Assembly: GCA_003491285.1 (NCBI GenBank)
Contig: CP022705.1
Span: 434,001 to 498,000, forward strand
From: Methanobacterium sp. BRmetb2
GTDB taxonomy: Archaea > Methanobacteriota > Methanobacteria > Methanobacteriales > Methanobacteriaceae
Direction of reading: 5' to 3'
DNA length: 64,000 nucleotides
The first letter of the stretch is position 1. Every line of letters starts with the position of its first letter. Position numbers and translations under genes: made by a program. Shown here one piece after another: positions 51,674 through 60,814 of the stretch. The notes below the pieces were generated by a model that was not told the origin of the DNA, did not search any database, and worked only from the letters and a program-made list of their open reading frames with translations.

Positions 51674-52510
51674 TTACAAAGGTAAATTTAACCAGTTAAA
51701 AACTCCGATCATTTTCAATGCCATGTATAAAATGATAACAACAAATATTATCTTTAAATATTTTTCAGGAAGTTTATGAGCTGCCCTTAAACCTATTTGA
51801 GCCATAGGTACAGTGAATAATATTAAAATAACCATCTGCAGTAAATTTACGTATCCTAAAGAGTAGGGTGGTAATCCTTCCACACCCCACCCATTGATGA
51901 TATAGGACAATATCCCTCCAATTGATGTAAATATTATAACTGCAGTAGACGTGCCTATGGCTTCTAATACAGTAAATCCCATAATTAAAACTAATATGGG
52001 CACCAATATGACTCCGCCCCCAATTCCCAGAAGTCCGGATAAGGTTCCTGCAATTAAACCCCACATGACATAACAATAGATATTTTCAACTTTCTTTTTC
52101 TTTGAAGTTCTATTTCTATAGGTTATCATCTGGATAGCTACTCCAATAAGTAGGAATCCAAAAATTAATCTCAAATATTCTCCAGGAACATTACTAGCTA
52201 TTACCCCTCCCAGTAATCCCCCGAAAAATCCGAAAATACCAAGTATTATGGCTGGTTTAACTAAAACGCATCGGCGATAGTAATGACCGTAGGCTCCACT
52301 TATAGCTGTGGGTAAAATCACAGCCAGACTGGTTCCAAAGGCAACTCTGATAGCAATTGTACTATTAATCCCCATTGATTCTAATAGCCAAAACTGGACT
52401 GGAACTAATATGAATCCTCCTCCCACTCCCAAAAGGCCGGTTGCAAAACCTACACAAATTCCAGTTATTATTAAAATTAAAATATAAAAATTAGTGATAC
52501 TTAAACTCAT
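51674..52510 (-). CDS. TauE/SafE-type sulfite/organosulfur exporter family
   Basis: A 278-residue polytopic protein with eight or so hydrophobic segments and the internally repeated signature GLLGVGGGFILVP (near 25-37) and GLLGIGGGVILVP (near 160-172), the hallmark of TauE/SafE. The family moves sulfite, sulfonates or other organic anions. The substrate is unknown here. Confidence 0.9.
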   Translation of the reverse strand: MSLSITNFYILILIITGICVGFATGLLGVGGGFILVPVQFWLLESMGINSTIAIRVAFGTSLAVILPTAISGAYGHYYRRCVLVKPAIILGIFGFFGGLLGGVIASNVPGEYLRLIFGFLLIGVAIQMITYRNRTSKKKKVENIYCYVMWGLIAGTLSGLLGIGGGVILVPILVLIMGFTVLEAIGTSTAVIIFTSIGGILSYIINGWGVEGLPPYSLGYVNLLQMVILILFTVPMAQIGLRAAHKLPEKYLKIIFVVIILYMALKMIGVFNWLNLPL

Positions 52511-52567
52511 GATTTGATGTTTATTCCTATTAAGATAAATTTTTTTGTAAAATTAATAAAATCTTCT

Positions 52568-53383
52568 TTATTTAGATTTTTTAATGCGTTCCAGTTCAGA
52601 CTTAATTTCTTTAAGCTGAAAACTCAATTCATCTAATTTATCTAAATTCTTAGTTTTTTTATTTATCTCATCTATTTTATTCTCTATGATTCTAATTCGT
52701 TCCATATTCTTTTGAGTTAATTTATCCCGCTCTTCTCTAAAAGCTTCCACCAGTGAAGAAGTGGCTGATGCTGTGATCAAACTGGTAATTATAATTGCAC
52801 TTAACATTGCAACTACTCCAGTTACTCTTCCTATTGCAGTATAGGGAACAATATCCCCATAACCTACTGTAGTTATGGTTTGGATAACATACCATGCAGA
52901 ATCTTCGTAATTCTGGACATTAGGATTGATTCCTTGCTCGGCGAACAAAAAAATAGTTGAACAGATAAAAAGCATGACCGCAAAAAATATTATCGGATAT
53001 ATAAGCTTACTTCTTTCTTGAAAAGAAATTACACGACGTCCTAATACATTGAATAGTTTTAAGAGTACGTATATCTTAACTAAAATTACTAAACGCAAAA
53101 TTATTAAGAAATTAGGTTCCGTCAGTCCTATTAGATTTATAAAAATAAAATAGAATGGAATAAATGCTGCAATATATATTAATTTAAACTCAGCTAATTT
53201 GTATTTAAATCTAAAATAATAACCAAATATTAAAAATAATGAGGCTAATAAATCGAATAAACCTATGTTATAATAACTGGTAATTCTTAACTCAAATATA
53301 GCAGATATTAATAACAAAAAGATATCTAGAAAAATTAAAGCTACAAAAAATACTTCAAAAAACCAATTGAAACGATTTTTCAT
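52568..53383 (-). CDS. Potassium channel family protein with coiled-coil C-terminus
   Basis: A 271-residue channel. Four hydrophobic segments at 10-110 resemble a voltage-sensor-like region, though with few positive charges. A pore with selectivity filter TTVGYGD (171-177) is followed by the inner helix. Residues about 215-270 form a charged coiled coil (RIIENKIDEINKK and repeats of Leu every seven) that may assemble the tetramer. No RCK domain is present. It sits alone, divergent from DUF3800. Confidence 0.9.
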   Translation of the reverse strand: MKNRFNWFFEVFFVALIFLDIFLLLISAIFELRITSYYNIGLFDLLASLFLIFGYYFRFKYKLAEFKLIYIAAFIPFYFIFINLIGLTEPNFLIILRLVILVKIYVLLKLFNVLGRRVISFQERSKLIYPIIFFAVMLFICSTIFLFAEQGINPNVQNYEDSAWYVIQTITTVGYGDIVPYTAIGRVTGVVAMLSAIIITSLITASATSSLVEAFREERDKLTQKNMERIRIIENKIDEINKKTKNLDKLDELSFQLKEIKSELERIKKSK

Positions 53384-53763
53384 AAAAGAAGTATTGTTAA
53401 GAAGGATATTAATAATTTTTGGATCAATTAAAAATAGTTCATTTAGTATTCAATACATGTAGAACTAAAAATTAAAATAAAATAGTTTAATTCAAATTCA
53501 TTGAATATAAACTTAAAAATAAGTTAAAATAATTTTAAAAAAGAGTTTTTTAGATATGATAAAATTCATTAAATTATTAGTTTTATGTATAAATTATTGA
53601 TTTTTGAAAGAATGAATATGATTAACTATACCCTCTTATTCATTATTATACTTTCTTTTATCTTACCCTACCATATATCCAAACCTTTACATACCCTATC
53701 CCCCCAAAAACCTCTAATTTTATATAGTATTTCAAATAATCTATTTATGGATTGGTGAATTAA
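53384..53763. promoter_or_regulatory. Divergent spacer with TATA box for DUF3800 gene
   Basis: A 380-base spacer. TTTATATA at 53719-53726 lies about 38 bases before the GTG of the DUF3800 gene, and GGTGA directly before it serves as ribosome-binding site. A pyrimidine-rich tract with short C runs (about 53640-53705) precedes the TATA box; no stable hairpin is seen. A 49-codon frame starting at 53612 runs through the promoter and is not counted as a gene. Confidence 0.5.
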
Positions 53764-54414
53764 GTGAAATATATATTTTTAGACGAATCAGGAGACATTG
53801 GATTTGGTTCAAGTGAATATTTTGTAGTAACTGCAGTTTGTACAGATAATCCAAAACCATTATATAATTGCATTAAACGTACTAGACAGAAAATAAAGAA
53901 AGAATATAAGAAATATAGTGAGCTAAAATTCTCTGAATCTGATAAAAATGTAAGAACTAAAATTTTAAAGTGTATTGGAAATAAAAATGTAGCTATTACT
54001 TACTTTATACTTGAAAAGGATGATGTTAATTATAATGAATTACAAAAAAGAGATTATATTAAAGACTTCTCATTTACTGTCTTAATAATTGAAACAATAA
54101 ACAAAGTTATTGGAAATAGTCCTGTTACCATTATAATTGATAAATATCTTCCTAAAAAATCGATTGAAGAATTTAACTCTGTTCTTAATGATTTTAATGA
54201 TAATTTTAACTCTAAAGTTAAATTTACTGTACAACACGTAGATTCACGTGAAAATAGAGGAGTTCAAATAGCTGATTTTGTTGTTGGAGCTATTCATATG
54301 AAATATAGGGATAATAATTCTTCATTTTATGAATTAATATCATCTAGAATTATGCATAAATTAAAATTTAAAGATCATGGAGAAAATGTTAAATACAATT
54401 ATCAATCAAAATAA
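53764..54414 (+). CDS. DUF3800 domain protein
   Basis: A 216-residue protein of the DUF3800 family: the N-terminal FLDESGDIGF motif (residues 5-14), an internal IIIDKY with conserved Asp (about 123-128) and GVQIADFVVGAIHMKY near the C-terminus are the conserved acidic positions of an RNase H-like fold. The function is unknown; members are often in mobile or defense neighbourhoods. GTG start, with GGTGA upstream. A structured element (54424-54497) starts 10 bases after the stop, which recalls the family of DUF3800-associated RNA motifs described by comparative genomics. AT-rich and isolated among housekeeping genes, so recent transfer is possible. Confidence 0.85.
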   Translation: MKYIFLDESGDIGFGSSEYFVVTAVCTDNPKPLYNCIKRTRQKIKKEYKKYSELKFSESDKNVRTKILKCIGNKNVAITYFILEKDDVNYNELQKRDYIKDFSFTVLIIETINKVIGNSPVTIIIDKYLPKKSIEEFNSVLNDFNDNFNSKVKFTVQHVDSRENRGVQIADFVVGAIHMKYRDNNSSFYELISSRIMHKLKFKDHGENVKYNYQSK

Positions 54415-54423
54415 GAAGTAAAT

Positions 54424-54497
54424 ATGGTGAACCCTTTCCTACTCGCTCCCATTCCACCTACGTGGACATCATCCTTTCAGAAGGACTTACTCACCAT
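54424..54497. ncRNA. Candidate three-way-junction structured RNA next to DUF3800
   Basis: Seventy-four bases of clearly higher GC than the surroundings. Outer stem ATGGTGA (54424-54430) pairs with TCACCAT (54491-54497), seven perfect pairs. Inside are two short hairpins: TCCAC (54453-54457) with GTGGA (54462-54466), loop CTAC; and TCCTT (54472-54476) with AAGGA (54481-54485), loop TCAG. A T-rich tract (about 54513-54520) follows on the plus strand. Strand is not certain because the stems read both ways. The position beside a DUF3800 gene fits the published DUF3800 RNA motifs, but I could not compare sequences. Confidence 0.55.
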
Positions 54498-54763
54498 TAT
54501 AATTATTATAATTATTTTTTAATATATAAATTTTTTTATAAATTGGGTTGTAAAGTTATTGAGTGTTGATTTTTTTCCATGTTTTGTGCCCATTTTTTCA
54601 TTTTTAGATTTGAATATGTGATTATTCCTGTTTTTTGCACAGAAGGAAAAAGAGTGTTAATTAATTATAAACTACAAATTGAAAAATAAGTTTAATTTAA
54701 ATTCATTATAAAATATTAGGAATAAATTTAATTAATTTAAAAAAAGAGTTTTTAGATATGGTT
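54498..54763. other. Intergenic spacer downstream of DUF3800 and tfb
   Basis: An AT-rich spacer between the structured element and the end of tfb. It contains several T runs (for example near 54513-54520 and 54571-54577) that can end transcription from the left. I see no gene or further repeat. Confidence 0.4.
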
Positions 54764-55695
<932 letters not shown>

Positions 55696-55699
<4 letters not shown>

Positions 55700-55974
55700 T
55701 TTTTCCTTCGTTTTCTTCGCCCCCATTTTTTCACGGGTTTTGTTCCTACATACAAAACCTCTCCAACTCGGTTTTCAAGATTTTTAGAATTTATTGCACG
55801 GTTGGGCTTTATGGTAATATATGGTTTTTTAGTAGGACCAAAAATATCATGAATTCTACCAAGTTTTTCTTTATTTTTAGAAAAAACAGGAAGACCAAAA
55901 CCAGGCGTTTGACTGGATCTGAGTATAATATTACCTTTATTGGAGATATGTGAAATAATTCCCAATTCTTTCAT
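55696..55974 (-). CDS. gar1: H/ACA RNA-protein component Gar1
   Basis: Part of the box H/ACA complex that guides pseudouridine formation in rRNA. The 92-residue protein has the beta-barrel GKLGRIHDIFGPTKKPYITIK (core GRIHDIFGP near 38-46) and a basic C-terminus (RRKRRKK) expected to touch RNA. The stop lies within the tfb start region, so the two are translationally coupled. Confidence 0.9.
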
Positions 55975-56144
55975 GTTAAAACCGAAACTTTTATATAATA
56001 AATTATGTTGATAGAAGTTATATATATAGTTTTCGATAGTATTAAATGTAAAATAAATTCATTTAAAAAATAGTTTATGGTATTAAGATTGATTACAAGT
56101 TTATTAATCAATTTAAGCCTTAAATAACCAAAAAAAATTAAATT

Positions 56145-57203
56145 CTAAACTGATACACTTTTATTAGTTCTTATTAACTTACCATAATACAATGCAGCCA
56201 TGGCACCAATAAATGTAACAGTGAAATAGCTTGCCACACGATCAATTATGCTAGCCGCAAGAACAACATCTGCAGGTACACCTACAACAGCAAAAAGACC
56301 CACCATGGTAGCTTCTCTGATTCCCCATGCTCCGGGAAGGATCGGGAGAAGAGAGATCAATATTGCAACAGTATAAATAATAACTAGAGGTATAATGGGA
56401 GGATATGAACCTAAAGCCGCAAAACAAACATATATTCTGAACACATCTATTCCCCACATTCCAAAGGAGATTATAAAACCCAATATAAATACTTTTTTAT
56501 CCTCTAAAGCCTGCAAAAAACCCGTAGAAAATCTATTAACATAAAATATAAGCTTATCTCGAATTTCAACAAAGTCAAGTGGCTTTTTTGTAAATTTAGT
56601 TATAAAAGGAAACACTGATCGTGTAATCCTAATAATTATTCTTTGAGCTATATCTTTGTTTAAACCAGCGTAGATTAGAATAACAAAAAAGATCATGGTT
56701 ATGAAAATCAGAATACTCACAAACAATCGGGTTATTAGATCAATATTCCAAGTCAGAATGAAAATCGCGGCGAAAAGAGATATAATTACAAAGGGGAAAA
56801 ATTCAAAAACCCTATCAGCAGTGGAAGAAGCAAATCCAATTTCAAAAGGTACTCCTTCTAGTTCTCTCAATAAATAAGCTCTTAAAGGTTCTCCACCCGC
56901 AGCACCAGGAGTTACATTATTTCCAAAAAGACTGGCCATAAGCATTATTAACATAGTTTTAAATTTCGGTGCCGTATCTACAATGTTAAGAATAAGTTTC
57001 CACCTGAAAGTCCATAATAAAATTATTATTGCCTCTAAAATAAAATTCAATAAGAGTAATTCCAAATTTGTACGTTTTAAAACATTTAAAATATCATTTA
57101 TACCTATTAAAAAAGATATGGCAAATATGATAAAAAAAGCTGCAGCGAAAGATAAGATTATCTTCCACTTATGTTTTCTAATAGTATCGTACGTGTTACT
57201 CAT
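56145..57203 (-). CDS. UPF0104/AglD-like membrane protein (lysylphosphatidylglycerol-synthase TM fold)
   Basis: A 352-residue polytopic protein (seven to eight hydrophobic segments) with the motifs NNVTPGAAGGEPLRAYLL (N-V-T-P-G-G-E-P core) and LPILPGAWGIREATMVGLF in the C-terminal half, typical of the UPF0104 / LPG-synthase transmembrane family that includes AglD. Members are often thought to flip lipid-linked sugars or add amino groups to lipids; the substrate is unknown. ATG 57203 has GAGGA upstream and is preferred over TTG 57215. Confidence 0.85.
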   Translation of the reverse strand: MSNTYDTIRKHKWKIILSFAAAFFIIFAISFLIGINDILNVLKRTNLELLLLNFILEAIIILLWTFRWKLILNIVDTAPKFKTMLIMLMASLFGNNVTPGAAGGEPLRAYLLRELEGVPFEIGFASSTADRVFEFFPFVIISLFAAIFILTWNIDLITRLFVSILIFITMIFFVILIYAGLNKDIAQRIIIRITRSVFPFITKFTKKPLDFVEIRDKLIFYVNRFSTGFLQALEDKKVFILGFIISFGMWGIDVFRIYVCFAALGSYPPIIPLVIIYTVAILISLLPILPGAWGIREATMVGLFAVVGVPADVVLAASIIDRVASYFTVTFIGAMAALYYGKLIRTNKSVSV

Positions 57204-57292
57204 GAAAATCCTCAATAATAGAATAGATTACAATAGCCGTCTTTTAGATAATTAATGTATATATTTCTTTGTAAAAAAATTGATTGAATGTA

Positions 57293-57952
57293 TTAAAGTC
57301 CTAAAATTTCAGATAAACTAAAACCTTTTTCAATTTTGTCCAAAATTTCTTTTTCTTGCTTTTTAATATTTAAAGTTTCCTTGATGACATCCTGGTATTG
57401 TGGTTTAGGAATAACCAACACCCCACAATCATCACCAATTATTATGTCCCCTGGTTTAATTTCTAAATTTCCGCATTTAATAGGTACGTTAACCTCACCT
57501 TCATTTAAAGGGTCACCAGCATTTGAAATAATTGAAGAAGAGAAAAGAGGATAATTTAAAGATCTAATGGCTGCAATATCCCGTGCTGCCCCCATTACTA
57601 CAGTACCAGATAAACCTTTTTCCTGGGCCATTTTAGATGTTAATTCACCCCAAAGAGCCTGATCATCCTCATCAGTACCTATTACAATAACCTGATCTTT
57701 TTTAGCAATTTCAATGGCTTTAACTACTGTTCCCCAATCATAAGAATCAGTTTTTACTGTAACTGCTTTTCCAACTAACTTATTATCAGTTCGAGGTTTT
57801 ACACCCTTAATAGATGTGTTTTCCAGATTTAATTTTTTCATTGCATCTGAAATCTGTGGTGTTGAAATATACTTCAGAGTTTTCAGATCAATTTTTTTGG
57901 ATGTGAATTTTTCTAGTAAATTTTCTGGAGATATTTTCTGTTTCTTACTCAT
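57293..57952 (-). CDS. RraA-like / demethylmenaquinone-methyltransferase-like protein
   Basis: A 219-residue protein of the RraA family: TPQISDAMKKL (residues about 31-41), GTDEDDQALWGELTSKMAQ and GAARD, and GDIIIGDDCGVLVIPK with the conserved Gly-Asp pairs. Relatives include RNase E inhibitors, aldolases and a fused part of hexulose-6-phosphate synthases; archaeal members are mostly uncharacterised. DUF211 starts upstream on the same strand and the two are only 6 bases apart, so they form an operon. Confidence 0.85.
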   Translation of the reverse strand: MSKKQKISPENLLEKFTSKKIDLKTLKYISTPQISDAMKKLNLENTSIKGVKPRTDNKLVGKAVTVKTDSYDWGTVVKAIEIAKKDQVIVIGTDEDDQALWGELTSKMAQEKGLSGTVVMGAARDIAAIRSLNYPLFSSSIISNAGDPLNEGEVNVPIKCGNLEIKPGDIIIGDDCGVLVIPKPQYQDVIKETLNIKKQEKEILDKIEKGFSLSEILGL

Positions 57953-57958
57953 TAATAA

Positions 57959-58249
57959 TCAATCCTGAGGTGTTGTAACTTCTTCCACTAACTTTCGTCC
58001 TGCTACAACCTCATCAACACTGTGAATTGAACCACCATATTGTTCTATGGCTTCAGTTATTTCATCATAATTTAGATCATTTCCCTGAATAGTTACCTTA
58101 ATATTCTCAGTCTCCTTATCAATTTCCATTAAGGTTACATTTACGCCATCTACACCATTTACTTCACTTATAAATTTAGCAAAATAGGGTATAGTTGGTT
58201 CATGTGGTTTCAATATGTCTAATACTATTCTAATAAGGCCTTTTGCCAC
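57959..58249 (-). CDS. DUF211 family protein
   Basis: A 97-residue protein with the DUF211 signature VLDILKPHEPTI near the N-terminus and a ferredoxin-like betaalphabeta fold. Members exist in several archaea and form oligomers; the function is unknown. GTG 58249 is preferred because GGAGG lies 8 bases upstream; ATG 58255 is only 2 bases from that site. It is the first gene of an operon with the RraA-like gene. Confidence 0.85.
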   Translation of the reverse strand: MAKGLIRIVLDILKPHEPTIPYFAKFISEVNGVDGVNVTLMEIDKETENIKVTIQGNDLNYDEITEAIEQYGGSIHSVDEVVAGRKLVEEVTTPQD

Positions 58250-58467
58250 TTTCATTTCCTCCGGAAAATTTCGTAATATATCTATTTGTCGTTACTTTAT
58301 AAAATCATTTCTTAAAAAAATATTGACTGATTAATATTTAAAAAGTTTATTAAACCCATAAAATTGTTTTTGAAAGTAATCTTAATTTCGAGTTTATATA
58401 ATTTTTCAAAAAATTATAGAATATTTTTAGAACAATAATTTTTCAAAACAGGACAAATCGAAAAGTA

Positions 58468-58475
58468 TTTATATA
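58468..58475 (+). promoter_or_regulatory. TATA box of candidate small RNA
   Basis: TTTATATA about 25 bases upstream of the first hairpin base at 58496. The predicted start of transcription falls on the hairpin's first bases, which supports a short transcript beginning there. Confidence 0.5.
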
Positions 58476-58495
58476 ACTTTTTCAAAATTACGCAA

Positions 58496-58590
58496 GTCTA
58501 AACTTCACCCCCCCTTAGTTTAGACAAAGTGTCCCCCACTAATTAATTTTATAACCCCCTTTTTAAGTTAAGGGGGACACTCTTATTTTA
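58496..58590 (+). ncRNA. Candidate small RNA with two C-rich hairpins
   Basis: A GC-rich island in an AT-rich 0.7-kb gap. Hairpin 1 pairs GTCTAAACT (58496-58504) with AGTTTAGAC (58517-58525), nine perfect pairs closing a C-rich loop (CACCCCCCC). Hairpin 2 pairs AGTGTCCCCC (58528-58537) with GGGGGACACT (58572-58581), ten perfect pairs. An alternative stem, CCCCCTT (from 58555) with AAGGGGG, competes with hairpin 2. TCTTATTTT follows, a T-rich ending typical of archaeal terminators. The whole could act as a small regulatory RNA; the C-rich loop could pair with G-rich Shine-Dalgarno sites. No coding sequence is present. A palindromic operator without an RNA is an alternative. Confidence 0.6.
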
Positions 58591-58962
58591 ACTGTAATAT
58601 AAATTCATTTATCAGATAAAAATTAGTTATAAAATTTTAAAACAAATTAAAACAAGAAAAATAGATATTTTAAGTAATATGTAATAAATATAAAGTATTA
58701 CAAACTATTTTAATTTAAAATACCAGTTGAATGTTATTGATTTTTTAAAAAAAATGTTTAAAATTTTTAAAACCATAAAAAACAGTTTTTTCCAAAATTT
58801 TTCCATCCTCTATAAAACTTTGAATTGGTAAATTGGATTAATGAAGAGTACTATTTTTTATATATCATAAACTGCATATTATAAAGTGGAATTATATAAC
58901 ACTATCTTAGTAAATGAATTAACAAAATTTTAGTAGATCTTACTACTAAAGTTCCCACTAGG
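58591..58962. promoter_or_regulatory. AT-rich spacer with hairpin upstream of Toprim gene
   Basis: Very AT-rich. A perfect inverted repeat, TTTAGTAG (58929-58936) and CTACTAAA (58943-58950) with a 6-base loop ATCTTA, lies about 12 bases before the first possible start of the Toprim gene and about 66 bases before the preferred one. It could be an operator or a leader hairpin. TTATATAAC near 58890 is a possible TATA element. Nothing else recognised. Confidence 0.45.
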
Positions 58963-59016
58963 ATGGATAATTTATATGATTACGTAGATACTATTACAGT
59001 CATTAAAGGGCTTATC

Positions 59017-59433
59017 ATGAGTTTTAGAAGATTATTACGCATAGAAGAAGAACTTGAAGAACTAAAATTCTGTGGAGAAGAAGGAGTGCCAATTTTAATA
59101 GAAGGCCTAAAAGACGAAAAAGCGCTTAAAGAACTTGGAATTGATGGAAATTTTATAAAAGTTTCGGGTTCAGGTCTTAAACTCTTTGAAATAGCAGAAA
59201 TAGCTACAAAATCATCTTCTAAAGTTGTTATATTAACAGATTTTGATAAAAAAGGAAACGAACTTGCCAAAAGATTATCTAGAGATATACAAAGTTTAGG
59301 TTCCCATCCAAACCTTAAAATAAGGAATAAAATTATGGGAATGACCAGAAGGTACATAAAAGATATTCAAAGTCTTCCAAGACATATTAATCAACTTGAG
59401 CTCGAAGTATACCCCTATGCTTGCTGTATATAA
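59017..59433 (+). CDS. Toprim-domain protein (small primase-like)
   Basis: A protein of about 138 residues with a single Toprim fold: the N-terminal VPILIEGLKDEKALKELG carries the catalytic Glu, and VVILTDFDKKGNELAKRL carries the DxD-type acidic pair that binds Mg2+. It looks like the small stand-alone Toprim proteins of archaea (RNase M5/primase relatives). ATG 59017 has AAGGG upstream at good spacing. ATG 58963 would give 156 residues but has no clear site. It precedes dnaG, also a Toprim protein, in the same direction. The substrate is unknown. Confidence 0.8.
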   Translation: MSFRRLLRIEEELEELKFCGEEGVPILIEGLKDEKALKELGIDGNFIKVSGSGLKLFEIAEIATKSSSKVVILTDFDKKGNELAKRLSRDIQSLGSHPNLKIRNKIMGMTRRYIKDIQSLPRHINQLELEVYPYACCI

Positions 59434-59472
59434 TCCTAGTATCTATGATTCTCTCAAAGGAATCTTGATAAA

Positions 59473-59480
59473 TTATATAC
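59473..59480 (+). promoter_or_regulatory. TATA box of dnaG
   Basis: TTATATAC lies 44 bases before the dnaG ATG. The predicted transcript would start near 59503, leaving a short leader that includes the GGGAGG ribosome-binding site at 59512-59517. Confidence 0.5.
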
Positions 59481-59523
59481 CCATATTACAATAAGTATCT
59501 ACAGACAAAAAGGGAGGCTTAAC

Positions 59524-60660
59524 ATGGGAAAAGAAGAAATAAGTACAACTAAATATCTCATTCACGCTCAAATTAATGCTAATGGTATTGTTGAAAAACC
59601 CGACGTTGTTGGGGCTATTTTTGGACAGACCGAAGGACTTTTAAGTAACGATCTTGATCTACGAGAACTTCAAAAAACAGGTCGAATAGGTAGAATCAAA
59701 GTCAATATAACCTCCAGAGGGGGAAGATCTAAAGGAGAAATAGTAATTCCCTCCAGTCTGGACAGAGTTGAAACTGCAATTTTAGCAGCATCCTTAGAAA
59801 CAATAAATAGGGTTGGACCCTGTGAAGCATACATCCAAATCTCTAAAGTGGAAGATGTAAGGGCTGTTAAAAGAAAAACCGTGGTAAACAGAGCAAAAGA
59901 AATTTATGCAGGTATGATGGATGAAGTTACTCCTGAAAGCATAAAAATGATCGAAGAAGTCAAAGAAGCAATGAGAATACATGAAATAACTGAATTTGGC
60001 TCTGAAAAACTTCCTGCAGGACCAAATGTTGAAACTTCCGATGCTATTCTGGTTGTAGAAGGCCGTGCCGATGTTCTAAACTTATTAAAACACGGAGTTA
60101 AAAATGCCATAGCTGTAGAAGGAGTAAGTGTTCCTAAAACTGTGGCAGAGCTAACCAAAAACAAAACAGTTACTGCGTTTGTCGATGGAGACCGTGGTGG
60201 GGAATTAATTCTTAAAGAATTATTACAAGTAGGAGAAATTGACTACGTTACTAAAGCCCCTAAAGGAAAAGAAGTGGAAGATCTGGCTAAAGATGAAATA
60301 ATGGTAGCTTTAAGGGACAAAATACCTATAGAACAAATGTATCATGATATGGGAATTAAAGTTGAACCTAAAGGCGAAGATAAAATCAAAGTCCTGAAAA
60401 ATATTTTGAGCGAATTAGAAGGATCTGGTAATGCAGAGATTTTCGATGATGCCTTGAACATACTCAAAGAGGTTAAAGTGGAAAATCTTTATGACGAACT
60501 CAAAACTGTTAACAACAACACCTACGCCGTTGTATTTGATGGTGTGGTTAGTCAACGCCTGGTTGATATGGCCCATGAAAAAGGAGTAAAACATATTGTA
60601 GCTGTTAGAATGAGTGATGTTGTGAAAAAACCAAACCAGATAAAAATAATTACCAGATAA
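59524..60660 (+). CDS. dnaG: Archaeal DnaG-like primase/exosome subunit
   Basis: A 378-residue archaeal DnaG. It binds the RNA exosome and can make short primers. The Toprim domain has VVEGRADVLNLL (E179) and FVDGDRGG (D221, D223), the two metal-binding motifs. The N-terminal part includes TSRGGRSKGEIVIPSSLDRVET. Length is at the short end for the family. GGGAGG lies just before the ATG. A Toprim paralog is upstream; a palindromic terminator-like hairpin follows at 60667-60701. Confidence 0.93.
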   Translation: MGKEEISTTKYLIHAQINANGIVEKPDVVGAIFGQTEGLLSNDLDLRELQKTGRIGRIKVNITSRGGRSKGEIVIPSSLDRVETAILAASLETINRVGPCEAYIQISKVEDVRAVKRKTVVNRAKEIYAGMMDEVTPESIKMIEEVKEAMRIHEITEFGSEKLPAGPNVETSDAILVVEGRADVLNLLKHGVKNAIAVEGVSVPKTVAELTKNKTVTAFVDGDRGGELILKELLQVGEIDYVTKAPKGKEVEDLAKDEIMVALRDKIPIEQMYHDMGIKVEPKGEDKIKVLKNILSELEGSGNAEIFDDALNILKEVKVENLYDELKTVNNNTYAVVFDGVVSQRLVDMAHEKGVKHIVAVRMSDVVKKPNQIKIITR

Positions 60661-60666
60661 TCCCTT

Positions 60667-60701
60667 AAATTGTTTTCTCATCGTTGATGAGTCTACAATT
60701 T
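60667..60701 (+). terminator. Hairpin after dnaG
   Basis: An imperfect long hairpin: AAATTGT (60667-60673) pairs with ACAATTT (60695-60701), and inside it CTCATC (60677-60682) pairs with GATGAG (60686-60691) around a GTT loop. T-rich DNA follows (60703-60713). It lies 7 bases after the dnaG stop and fits a transcript end or a 3'-end stabilising hairpin. Confidence 0.55.
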
Positions 60702-60814
60702 CATTATATTTTTAAATAACTACTTATAAATTCTTTAATTTTATTATTATTTAATTTTTTAACCAGGAATATATTTAGAGGTTTTTGGATAAGAACCAGT
60801 TAAGAGGCATCTTT

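Noticed and set aside
53612..53761. 49-codon hydrophobic open frame upstream of DUF3800
   Set aside because: No ribosome-binding site, and it runs through the TATA box of the next gene.
53764..54497. DUF3800 gene as part of a transposon
   Set aside because: No terminal inverted repeats, target duplication or transposase found around it.
60667..60701. The dnaG downstream hairpin as a dif site for XerA
   Set aside because: Arms and spacing do not match the 11-6-11 dif layout; a terminator or 3' hairpin is more likely.
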